Shown: one piece after another, positions 26,710 through 34,088 of the stretch
Layout: every line of letters begins with the position of its first letter
Position numbering within the stretch: position 1 is the first letter of the stretch
Assembly: GCA_963763955.1 (NCBI GenBank)
Contig: CAVXQP010000013.1
Location: 116,758 to 180,757 of the forward strand
Length of the DNA: 64,000 nucleotides
Direction of reading: 5' to 3'
Origin: DASUPK01 sp963763955
Lineage (GTDB): Bacteria; Actinomycetota; Thermoleophilia; Solirubrobacterales; 70-9
The notes under the pieces: model-generated
What the model saw: only the letters and a program-made list of their open reading frames with translations
Database searches by the model: none
What the model was told of the DNA's origin: nothing
Made by a program: the position numbers and the translations under genes

Positions 26710-28725
26710 TTACGCGGGTGCCGCTTCAGCCGCCGAGGTGGCCGCCTTGGCGCCGGCGTCCTCGGCGATCGCCTCCGCCGTCCGGTGGGCGAGCGACATG
26801 ATGCTAACCATCGGGTTGGTCCCCGATGAGGTCGGGAAGGCGCTGCCGTCCCCGATCCAGACGCCCTTGGTGTCGTGGAGCTCGCCGTAGGGCCCGGCGA
26901 CCGAGCTCTCGGGATCGGCGCCCATGCGGCAGGTACCCATCTGGTGGGCGCTGAAGAGCTTGTAGCCACCGGCGCGGAACGGGATCCGCTTGACACGGGC
27001 GATGAAGGCCTCGAGGTCGTCGCCCCGCCGCCAGAGCGGTGCCCCCTCCGCGAGCGGCCCGATCTGGTGGGCGCCGGCCGCCTCGTGCAGGCGGACCTGG
27101 ACCTCGATCCCCCTCTTCAGGTTCTCGAGGTCGAGGGGATCGGTGACCGAGTACATCGGGACAGCCTCGCCGTTCGCGTCGGCGATCACCTGGCCGGCGC
27201 CCCGGTCGCGGGTCAGCGAGATGAACGTCCCGGTGAAGCGGAACTCCTCCATCCGCTGCTTGTGGTCCTGGCCGGAGACCCAGGGGGTCGCGGAGCCGAT
27301 CAGCCCGGGCGCGTACTGCGCCGTCTCGATCAGGAAGCCGTAGCCCTCGCCGGTGTCGGCGAACTCGTCGCAGAGCCCCGCCTGCGGCGGCCCCCACCAG
27401 GCCTCCTGGTCGGTGCCGTAGGCAGCGCCGACGACGCTGGAGGGATGCAGCCGGAGGTTGTGGCCGACCGCCGGACCTCCGATGCCCGAGCGCAGCAGCA
27501 GCGCGGGGGACTCCAGCGAGCCGCAAGCGACGATCACACGCGGCGCCTTCACGGTGACCTGGGCCCCCCGTCCATCCGGTGGCTGCCAGACCGCCTCCAC
27601 CCCGGTCGCGCGCCCGTCGTCGCTGAGCACGCGCGTCGCCCGGGTGAAGGTGAGGAAGCGCGCCCCGTTCTCCTGCGCGTCCGCGAGCCAGGTCCGATCG
27701 GCGCTCCGCTTGCTGCCGGACTGGTCGCCGAAGCCGAGATAGCCGGCCTGTTCGGGCGAATAGCACCCGGGATCGGTGTTTCGCACGATCGTCTCGAAGC
27801 TCCAGCCGAGCGCCTCGGCGCCCTCTCGCAGCCGTTGCTGCGTCCCGTTCAGGTCGCTGCAGGAGTCGTTCGCGGTGATCCGGTCCCAGACCGCGTCGAG
27901 GTGGCGGTCGAACTCGGGCCCGTCGACGCCCTCCAGGCCGTGCTCGGCCCACTGCTCACGGACCCACGGTCGGGTGCGCAGGCAGTTGGTCCAGTTGATC
28001 GTCGTGCCGCCGCCGAGGGTGGTCCCGGCGACCAGGCTGACGTTGCCCTCGGCCGTCGGCGTCGGGCCGCCGCGCCAGAACATCTCCTGGTAGGCCTTGA
28101 GCTCGAGCTGTGCGAAGTCGGATTCGTTGTAGTAGCCGGCCGCCTCGAGCACGACCACGTCGAGACCGCGCGCCGCCAGCACGGCCGCGCAGACGGCGCC
28201 GCCCGAGCCCGACCCGACGATGCAGACGTCGGCCTCGAGGGTCTCCTCCGGCTCTGGCTCGTGGATCTTCAGGGGCTTTTCCACCTGCGGCGGTGCCGAG
28301 ATCGGGCCCGGATATCCAAACGTCTGCCAGTTGGGGTTCTGGCCCGTCTGTGGGTCGGGCGCGCCGTAGTGCAGGAAGAGCGTCATGTTGATCAGCGCTC
28401 CGACCCCGGCTGCCGCCCGCGGGTCGGAGAGCGCGGTGTTGCGGAGGATCTGCTCACGAGACTCCTGTGAGGGAGCCCGCGTGATCCCCTGGTCCCCGAC
28501 CGCGTCGATCAGCTGCAGGAGCCCTCCGCGCAGCTCGGGGTCCGGGATCTCCGAGATCAGCTGGGTGGCGCCAGCGTCGACACCGAGATCGCTGGCCTTG
28601 CGAGACCAGAGGCCCCCCGGGTCGCGGTCGCGTGGCAGCGAGGGGACGACCGTGTCGCAGATCGCGTGCAGGGTCGCCCGCTGAGCGTCGCTCAAAGCGC
28701 CTGCGGCTTCCTCTCCGGAACCCAT
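26710..28725 (-). CDS. GMC-family FAD alcohol oxidase/dehydrogenase with fused N-terminal domain
   Basis: About 671 residues. Residues 1-130 form a helical domain like gluconate 2-dehydrogenase subunit 3 (LSDAQRATLHAICDTVVPSL). The GMC core follows: DVCIVGSGSGGAVCAAVLAA (FAD site), GGTTINWTNCLRTRPWVREQ, SAHQMGTCRMGADPESSV and GDGSAFPTSSGTNPMVSIM near the end. This layout is that of long-chain alcohol oxidases. The ATG at 28725 lies 7 nt from TAGAGT; a GTG three codons upstream is less likely. An inverted repeat sits just behind the promoter. Confidence 0.9.
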   Translation of the reverse strand: MGSGEEAAGALSDAQRATLHAICDTVVPSLPRDRDPGGLWSRKASDLGVDAGATQLISEIPDPELRGGLLQLIDAVGDQGITRAPSQESREQILRNTALSDPRAAAGVGALINMTLFLHYGAPDPQTGQNPNWQTFGYPGPISAPPQVEKPLKIHEPEPEETLEADVCIVGSGSGGAVCAAVLAARGLDVVVLEAAGYYNESDFAQLELKAYQEMFWRGGPTPTAEGNVSLVAGTTLGGGTTINWTNCLRTRPWVREQWAEHGLEGVDGPEFDRHLDAVWDRITANDSCSDLNGTQQRLREGAEALGWSFETIVRNTDPGCYSPEQAGYLGFGDQSGSKRSADRTWLADAQENGARFLTFTRATRVLSDDGRATGVEAVWQPPDGRGAQVTVKAPRVIVACGSLESPALLLRSGIGGPAVGHNLRLHPSSVVGAAYGTDQEAWWGPPQAGLCDEFADTGEGYGFLIETAQYAPGLIGSATPWVSGQDHKQRMEEFRFTGTFISLTRDRGAGQVIADANGEAVPMYSVTDPLDLENLKRGIEVQVRLHEAAGAHQIGPLAEGAPLWRRGDDLEAFIARVKRIPFRAGGYKLFSAHQMGTCRMGADPESSVAGPYGELHDTKGVWIGDGSAFPTSSGTNPMVSIMSLAHRTAEAIAEDAGAKAATSAAEAAPA

Positions 28726-28732
28726 CGCAGGC

Positions 28733-28738
28733 ACTCTA
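28733..28738 (-). promoter_or_regulatory. -10 box of the GMC/ALDH operon (leaderless)
   Basis: TAGAGT, 7 nt upstream of ATG 28725. Confidence 0.5.
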
Positions 28739-28746
28739 GTACCCCG

Positions 28747-28766
28747 GACTGGCCGGCTGGCCAGTC
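28747..28766. promoter_or_regulatory. 20-bp inverted repeat, possible operator
   Basis: GACTGGCC-GGCT-GGCCAGTC is a perfect 8-bp palindrome with a 4-bp spacer, 9 bp upstream of the -10 box of the GMC gene, where a repressor would block the -35 region. Outer GTACC/GGTAC arms extend the symmetry. A TetR-type operator is a plausible reading; no regulator gene is adjacent. Confidence 0.5.
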
Positions 28767-28864
28767 GCGAGCCGGGTACGAGCGAATCGTGCCAGAGCTG
28801 TTGCCAGGCCGGCGAACCCTGCCGGAGCGCGACATCGGTCGCGGCATGGGTCGTGCGCCTCGTC

Positions 28865-29953
28865 CTACGTCAGGACGAAGTAGTCCCGATGGACCGCCTC
28901 CTCGGAGGCGTGCGGGAGCAGCTCACGGACCTTCTCTGTGCGTAGGCCCTTGATGCGCCGCAGCTCCTCGGCGGAGTAATTGACGATCCCCTTGCCGATC
29001 GTCTTGCCATCGGAGGCGACGTCCACGGCATCGCCGGCCTCGAACTCGCCTTCGACCTCGGTGATGCCGACCGGCAGCAGGCTGCTGCCGCTCTCACGCA
29101 ACACGCGCGCGGCGCCGTCGTCGACGCGCAGCGTCCCGTGACTGGGCTTGGCGTAGCGCAACCAGAGCTTGAAGCTCGAGGCGCGCTCCGGATGCGGCGT
29201 GAAGCGCGTCCCCACGGGCTCGCCGGCGCTTGCCGCGACCAGGGTCCCGTCGGCGGTCCCGTCACAGATCACCGCGCCGATGCCCGAGGCCCCCGCCATC
29301 GTCGCCGCCGCCACCTTGCTCCGCATGCCGCCCAGGCCAAAGGGAGAGGTGTGCTCGCCGATCTCGTAAGCCTCCAGCTGCGACTCCTCGCTCACCTCGG
29401 AGACCAGCTCGGCGTCCTGGTGGCGCCGCGGATCCTTCGTGTGGAGCCCCGCCTGATCGGTGAGCAGCACGAGCAGCCGCGCCTCCAGCATGATCGCCAC
29501 CTGCGCGGCAAGGAAGTCGTTGTCGCCGAAGGTGATCTCGTCGGTGGCCGTGGTGTCGTTCTCGTTCACGACCGGAACCACGCGCCAGGCGATCAGCCGG
29601 CCCAGGGTCTGGCGGGCGTTCAGATAGTTGGTGCGCAGCTGCAGGTCGGAGGCCGTGAGCAGGACCTGCGCTGCGCGGACGCCGCCTCCGGCGAGGCGCT
29701 CCTCATAGGCACGGAAGAGGCCGCCCTGCCCGACCGCGGACGCGGCCTGCATCTCGTCGATCGCCGAGGGACGGCTCGACATCTCGAGGGCCCGCATCCC
29801 GCGCGCGATCGCTCCCGAGGTCACCAGCACGACGTTCTCCCCGCCGCGATGGAGCTCGGCGACCTGCCCGCAGACGCGATCGAGCACGTCGCCGCGCAGC
29901 TCGCCGCCCTCTCCGGCGACGATCGAGGAGCCCAGCTTCGCGACCACGGTCAT
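28865..29953 (-). CDS. proB: glutamate 5-kinase with PUA domain
   Basis: About 362 residues: amino-acid-kinase domain (TVVAKLGSSIVAGEGG start, VTSGAIARGMRALEM, PVVNENDTTATDEITFGDND, GGMRSKVAAATMAG) and C-terminal PUA domain (GTLRVDDGAARVLRESGSSL). It makes glutamyl-5-phosphate for proline. ATG 29953 is chosen because TACAAT lies 9 nt upstream and the family N-terminus fits; an upstream start would cross that box. It follows obgE by 44 bp. Confidence 0.95.
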   Translation of the reverse strand: MTVVAKLGSSIVAGEGGELRGDVLDRVCGQVAELHRGGENVVLVTSGAIARGMRALEMSSRPSAIDEMQAASAVGQGGLFRAYEERLAGGGVRAAQVLLTASDLQLRTNYLNARQTLGRLIAWRVVPVVNENDTTATDEITFGDNDFLAAQVAIMLEARLLVLLTDQAGLHTKDPRRHQDAELVSEVSEESQLEAYEIGEHTSPFGLGGMRSKVAAATMAGASGIGAVICDGTADGTLVAASAGEPVGTRFTPHPERASSFKLWLRYAKPSHGTLRVDDGAARVLRESGSSLLPVGITEVEGEFEAGDAVDVASDGKTIGKGIVNYSAEELRRIKGLRTEKVRELLPHASEEAVHRDYFVLT

Positions 29954-29962
29954 GGCGCGGCG

Positions 29963-29968
29963 ATTGTA
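29963..29968 (-). promoter_or_regulatory. -10 box of proB
   Basis: TACAAT, 9 nt upstream of the ATG, no Shine-Dalgarno. Confidence 0.5.
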
Positions 29969-29997
29969 AGTAGCGGCCACCGGGCCGCTGCACAGCG

Positions 29998-31285
29998 CTA
30001 TCCCGGATCGAGCTCGAACTCGAGATCCCCGACGACCACCTCATCGCCGGGCTCGAAGCCCGCCCGCCGGAGCTCCGCGATCACCCCGATCTCGCGGAGC
30101 CGCGACTCGAGGTAATCGAGCGCCTCCGGGTTGTCGAGGTCGTGTCGTGCGATCAGCAGCTCGATGCCTCGGCCGGTGATCCGGAAGCGACCGTCGCCGT
30201 CGGGCACCACGTCGAAGCCCTCCTCATCGCCGGGCCGGTAGACACGATGCTCTGCCTCGAACTCCCCGGATGCCCCCGCCCGTGCGGCGGCCTCCTCCGG
30301 GAGTTCGGCGAAGATCTCCCTCGTGAGCTCGTCGAGGCCGGCACCGGTGGCCGAGGAAACGCCGAGCACCGCCCCGGCGTGCGATTCGTGCCGGTCGCGC
30401 CACTCGGCGATCAGTCGCTCGGCGTCCTCTTCTGGCAGCAGGTCGATCTTGGAGAGGGCGATGATCTCGGGCAACCGATCGAGCCCGGCCCCGTAGCCCG
30501 CGAGCTCGCCGCGCACCGTCTCGTAGTTCGACTCCGCGTCTCCCTCGGCCGGCGTCACCTCAACGAGGTGGACGAGCAGGCGGCAGCGCTCGAGGTGGGC
30601 TAGGAACTCATGTCCGAGTCCCGCTCCCTCGGCGGCGCCCTCGATCAGGCCGGGGATGTCTGCCAGCACGAGCTGGCGGTCGTCCAGTTCGATCGTGCCG
30701 AGATTCGGCTCGACCGTGGTGAAGGGGTAGTCGGCGACCTTGGGGTCCGCCCTCGTCAATCTGCGCCAGCAGCGAGGACTTGCCCGCATTGGGCAGCCCG
30801 ACGAGCCCTACGTCGGCCAGCAGCTTGAGGCGCAGCTCGATCTCTCCCGACTCACCCTCGAGCCCTCGCTCGGCGAACCGCGGCGCCTGGCGCGTCGAGG
30901 TCGCGAAACGCTTGTTGCCGTGGCCGCCGGAGCCCCCGCGGGCGACCACGACCCGCTGTCCGTCCGCGAGCAGCTCCGTCTCGGAGCCATCGAGGCCGCG
31001 CACCACCGTCCCCGGCGGCACCGCGATCAACCTGTCCTCTCCCCTCTCGCCATGCTGGCGCTTGCCCCGCCCGTGATCTCCTCGGCCCGCCCGGAAGTGC
31101 CTGCTGCGGCCGAGCGACGCCAGGTCCCGGCGCTGCGCGTCGCAGACGAGCACGACGTCCCCGCCGCGGCCACCGTCACCGCCGTCGGGCCCGCCACGCG
31201 GGACGTGCGCCTCACGGCGGAAGCTGACCACGCCGTCGCCCCCGCGGCCGCCCTGGATGTAGATCTTCGCTCGGTCGAAGAGCAT
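29998..31285 (-). CDS. obgE: GTPase ObgE/CgtA, split by a one-base frameshift
   Basis: The N-terminal Obg fold (MLFDRAKIYIQGGRGGDGVV, ARGGSGGHGNKRFATSTRQA) and the G1 loop VGLPNAGKSSLLAQ lie in one frame. The rest (LTRADPKVADYPFTTVEPNL, DIPGLIEGAAEGAGLGHEFL, the G4 motif ALSKIDLLP and the C-terminal OCT domain) lies in the next. Removing one base at about 30760 joins them into a normal Obg of about 428 residues. Obg acts in ribosome assembly and is normally essential, so an assembly error is the first suspicion. TACCTT lies 6 nt before the ATG. Confidence 0.9.
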
Positions 31286-31291
31286 GGGGCG

Positions 31292-31297
31292 AAGGTA
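31292..31297 (-). promoter_or_regulatory. -10 box of obgE (leaderless)
   Basis: TACCTT, 6 nt upstream of the ATG at 31285, just downstream of the 30-nt repeat. Confidence 0.5.
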
Positions 31298-31309
31298 GCC
31301 CCCTTTATC

Positions 31310-31339
31310 CGGCGGCGGTGTTTGTGGCCGCCGTTGATG
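31310..31339. repeat. 30-nt intergenic hairpin repeat, copy 1
   Basis: Identical over 30 nt to 34036-34065. It contains CGGCGG and CCGCCG arms around a 9-nt loop. It sits between the Vps62-like gene stop and the obgE promoter. It could be a terminator, attenuator or mobile palindrome. Confidence 0.8.
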
Positions 31340-31349
31340 CTCCCGTGGT

Positions 31350-33323
31350 CTAGCTCGTGCCGGTGGCGGGGCGCGGTCGCAGCCTGAGGCGCCTGCGCCT
31401 CGGCTCCCCGGCCTTCTCGGCTTCCGCGTCTCGGGCGCCAAGATCGAAGTAGAGGAGCGTGCGCCCGATCGCGATGTAGGGGATGAGGAGCGCGAAGACG
31501 ACCGAGCCGATCAGGTTGACGAGGACCGCCGAGAGGTTGGCGAAGATCAGGAAGAAGCCCAGCACCGGGCCGGTGACGACGCCGATCAGGAAGAGGAAGC
31601 CGGTGACCAGGATCGTCCGCCACCAATGCCCACGCACCCGGGCATGGCTCCCCTTCAAGGCACCCCGGACCGAGCTGTCCTTGAACAGGATCTCCTGCTG
31701 GACGAACTGCCAGGCGATGTAGAAATAGATGCCGAACGGGATGCCGATGACCGTGAAGACCATCAGCAGGACCAGGATCGTCGCGAGCAGCTGCCCGCCG
31801 ACAACGCGCCAGAGCCGTGCGTAGATCGCCCGGTAGCAGGCCACCAATCCGAGCTCTTCCCCCTGATCGAGCTGACGCATGAACGCGACCACGGCGCCGG
31901 AGACGAACGCAAAGCCGATCGGATGTGCGATCCCCCCGAATGAGCCGTTGAACTTGAACTCCGCGCCACCGGGGCTGACTCCGACGGTGAAGTCCTGGCT
32001 GCCGTTGATCTGGGTGATCAGGTACTGGAGCCCCTGGATCGCCCCGAGGATGAGGAAACCGCTCAGCGCGATCAGCAGCATGATCCGCCAGTGGCGCCCG
32101 TAGAGCTGGCGCGCGCCGCGGACCAGCTGGCCGAATGCCCATTCGTGGCGAAGGCTGGAGAGGTCGACGGGGCGCCAGCGGGTGAACAGCGGGGGCACGA
32201 CGATCAGGAGGAGCAGAGCCAGCGCCAGACCGATTGCGCCGAGCGTTGTCTTCGCCTCGAGGTTGATGAACTCCGAGACGCCCTCGATCGCGCCGCAGAA
32301 CGCCGTCGCGGGGGCCGGTCCAAGAATCGCTCCGCCCGGAAGGCGCGGGCTGTCCTGGCGGATCCCGTCCATCCAGGTGAAGGGCCGCAGCCATTGCTTC
32401 TTGGTGGTTGGACCCTGTGGCCCGTTGTTGAAGCCCTTCTCCCGCTGGCCCCAGTGACCCAGGTAGCTCAGCCACTGGAACTCGCTGCCCGGTGCCGCGG
32501 CGGTCGGCACGATGACCGGCCGGGGATCCGATTGCACGTGGGGCTCCGAGGTGTTGTCGCAGCCGACGCCCGAGCCGTGTGAGCCGTTCTGGATGTAGAT
32601 CGCGTCGTCGTAGAAGGTCGCGTGAGATCCGGCCGCCGGATAGACGATCGGGTGGTTGCCGTCCTTCTGGACCTTGCTGTCGTCCCAGTCCGCCCGCTCT
32701 CCGCCGGCGTGCTGGAAGAGCGCTATCTGCGACGGCCCCCGCGCGAGTGCCTCGGCAGGAGTGTCCGCGTCGAAGGAGATCTGCATCCCCTCCCAGTCGC
32801 CCTCATGGACATCGTTGAACTGGTTGAAGTAGTAGAAGAAGAAGTACTGGACGACCAGGCCCGTGTAGCCCGGCTCGGTGGCGATGTGGGCATAGGTGAT
32901 CGCGGGCGCCCTGTTGGCGGCCCTGAGTGCCTTGAAGTCCGTCGCGTAGCTGCCCACCTTCGGGCACTGAACGTCGAGGGGATCCCCCGGCAGGTCGAGG
33001 TAGTAGTCGTCGCCGAGACCGGCTACGTCAGCCGCCGTGGGGCCCTTCTTGATCGGGACGTCCTTGCCGCCGACGTAGTGGACGAGCTTCACCGTCGGGT
33101 TCCCGAGCACGGTGTCCACCGTGGTCGGCGGGCTGTACTGCTCCTCCGTGGTATCGCAGTTGTCGTCGTCCGTCTGCTCGCGCAGCATCAGGTGCGGCGC
33201 ATAGGCGGCGACGAGCTCCTCCTGCTCGGGCGATGTGACGGCCACGGCGCTTGCCGTGAGCGTGAGCGAGGCGGACGCGATCGAGACGAGGAGCGCCGCC
33301 AACCATCCGGGTCGGCGCAGCAC
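31350..33323 (-). CDS. secreted Vps62-like domain fused to a multi-pass membrane domain
   Basis: A 657-residue protein: signal peptide (WLAALLVSIASASLTLTASA), then an extracellular Vps62/DUF946-like domain (about 30-320; YAPHLMLREQ, VHEGDWEGMQISFD, VYPAAGSHATFYDDA). A transmembrane helix at about 355-378 is followed by a C-terminal domain of 5-6 helices (LFTRWRPVDL, then ILVTGFLFLIGVVTGPVLGF). The N-domain resembles a plant/fungal family of unknown function. It sits between rpmA and obgE, interrupting a normally contiguous operon. TAGGTT lies 6 nt before the GTG. Confidence 0.75.
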   Translation of the reverse strand: MLRRPGWLAALLVSIASASLTLTASAVAVTSPEQEELVAAYAPHLMLREQTDDDNCDTTEEQYSPPTTVDTVLGNPTVKLVHYVGGKDVPIKKGPTAADVAGLGDDYYLDLPGDPLDVQCPKVGSYATDFKALRAANRAPAITYAHIATEPGYTGLVVQYFFFYYFNQFNDVHEGDWEGMQISFDADTPAEALARGPSQIALFQHAGGERADWDDSKVQKDGNHPIVYPAAGSHATFYDDAIYIQNGSHGSGVGCDNTSEPHVQSDPRPVIVPTAAAPGSEFQWLSYLGHWGQREKGFNNGPQGPTTKKQWLRPFTWMDGIRQDSPRLPGGAILGPAPATAFCGAIEGVSEFINLEAKTTLGAIGLALALLLLIVVPPLFTRWRPVDLSSLRHEWAFGQLVRGARQLYGRHWRIMLLIALSGFLILGAIQGLQYLITQINGSQDFTVGVSPGGAEFKFNGSFGGIAHPIGFAFVSGAVVAFMRQLDQGEELGLVACYRAIYARLWRVVGGQLLATILVLLMVFTVIGIPFGIYFYIAWQFVQQEILFKDSSVRGALKGSHARVRGHWWRTILVTGFLFLIGVVTGPVLGFFLIFANLSAVLVNLIGSVVFALLIPYIAIGRTLLYFDLGARDAEAEKAGEPRRRRLRLRPRPATGTS

Positions 33324-33329
33324 GGCGCC

Positions 33330-33335
33330 AACCTA
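33330..33335 (-). promoter_or_regulatory. -10 box of the Vps62-like gene (leaderless)
   Basis: TAGGTT, 6 nt upstream of the GTG at 33323. Confidence 0.5.
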
Positions 33336-33357
33336 ACACGGTCCCCCCGCTCACCAA

Positions 33358-33372
33358 CAGGGTTTTTCCCTG
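33358..33372 (-). terminator. hairpin after rpmA
   Basis: CAGGG-AAAAA-CCCTG on the minus strand, directly after the rpmA stop. The stem is short, so this is a weak terminator call. Confidence 0.4.
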
Positions 33373-33375
33373 GAT

Positions 33376-33627
33376 CTACGCCTCGACGACCGAGATCGTG
33401 CGGCCGCGCCGGCCGGTGCTGAACTGCACCACGCCCGGGCGCGTCGCGAAGATCGAATGGTCGCGGCCGATGCCGACGCCGTCGCCGGGGCGGAAGCGGG
33501 TGCCGCGCTGGCGCACGATGATCTCCCCGCCGTTCACCGTCTGCCCGGCGAACACCTTGACCCCGAGCATCTTCGGGTTGGAGTCGCGGCCGTTCCGGCT
33601 CGATCCGAGCCCCTTCTTATGAGCCAT
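33376..33627 (-). CDS. rpmA: 50S ribosomal protein L27
   Basis: An 83-residue L27 starting MAHKKGLGSSRNGRDSNPKM, with GGEIIVRQRGTRFRPGDGVG and HSIFATRPGVVQF. L27 contacts the peptidyl-transferase centre. There is no Firmicutes-type N-terminal cleavable extension. It overlaps the rplU stop by 11 bp, so the two are translationally coupled. Confidence 0.96.
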   Translation of the reverse strand: MAHKKGLGSSRNGRDSNPKMLGVKVFAGQTVNGGEIIVRQRGTRFRPGDGVGIGRDHSIFATRPGVVQFSTGRRGRTISVVEA

Positions 33628-34018
33628 CGCTCGCGTCCTCCTTCTTCGCCGCCGGCTTCGATGCCGCGCCGGTCTCCTTCTTCGCGCCGGACGAAGCAGC
33701 CGGTTTCCGGGAAAGCATCTTCACGTCAGTGATCTCCAGGCGAGTGAGCTCCGAGCGGTGCCCGGCGCGTCTGCGATAGCCCTTCTTCGGCCGGTACTTG
33801 AAGATCCGCAGCTTCGGCCCGCGCTCGTGGCCGGCGACCTTGGCCTCGACCTTGACCTTCTCGAGGTCGTTGCCCAGGACCATCTCCTTGTCGCGGAAGG
33901 CGACAGGGCGAAGGTCCACCTTGTCCCCCTCCTTGGCGGTCAGGCGATCGACGAGCAGGGTCGAGCCCTTCTCGACGCGGTACTGCTTTCCGCCTGTTTC
34001 GATCACTGCGTAGCTCAA
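33617..34018 (-). CDS. rplU: 50S ribosomal protein L21
   Basis: L21 starting LSYAVIETGGKQYRVEKGST, with KVKVEAKVAGHERGPKLRIF and KYRPKKGYRRRAGHRSELTR. It has a lineage-specific Ala/Lys-rich C-terminal extension of about 30 residues (133 in total against about 103). The start is TTG 34018, supported by AGGAAAG 6 nt upstream; the frame is open further up through the hairpin repeat, but that extension has no homology. Confidence 0.94.
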   Translation of the reverse strand: MSYAVIETGGKQYRVEKGSTLLVDRLTAKEGDKVDLRPVAFRDKEMVLGNDLEKVKVEAKVAGHERGPKLRIFKYRPKKGYRRRAGHRSELTRLEITDVKMLSRKPAASSGAKKETGAASKPAAKKEDASDGS

Positions 34019-34035
34019 TTGAGTCTTTCCTGATT

Positions 34036-34065
34036 CGGCGGCGGTGTTTGTGGCCGCCGTTGATG
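34036..34065. repeat. 30-nt intergenic hairpin repeat, copy 2
   Basis: Identical to 31310-31339, here between the RNase E/G stop and the rplU Shine-Dalgarno (17 nt from the TTG start). Both copies therefore head a unit of the L21-L27-Obg group. Confidence 0.8.
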
Positions 34066-34088
34066 ATGGGAATCGGGTCTCGTCTCGA

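Noticed and set aside
31000..31345. Repeat at 31310/34036 as a classic intrinsic terminator
   Set aside because: The hairpin has no T run in either orientation, so it is listed as a repeat of unknown role rather than as a terminator.
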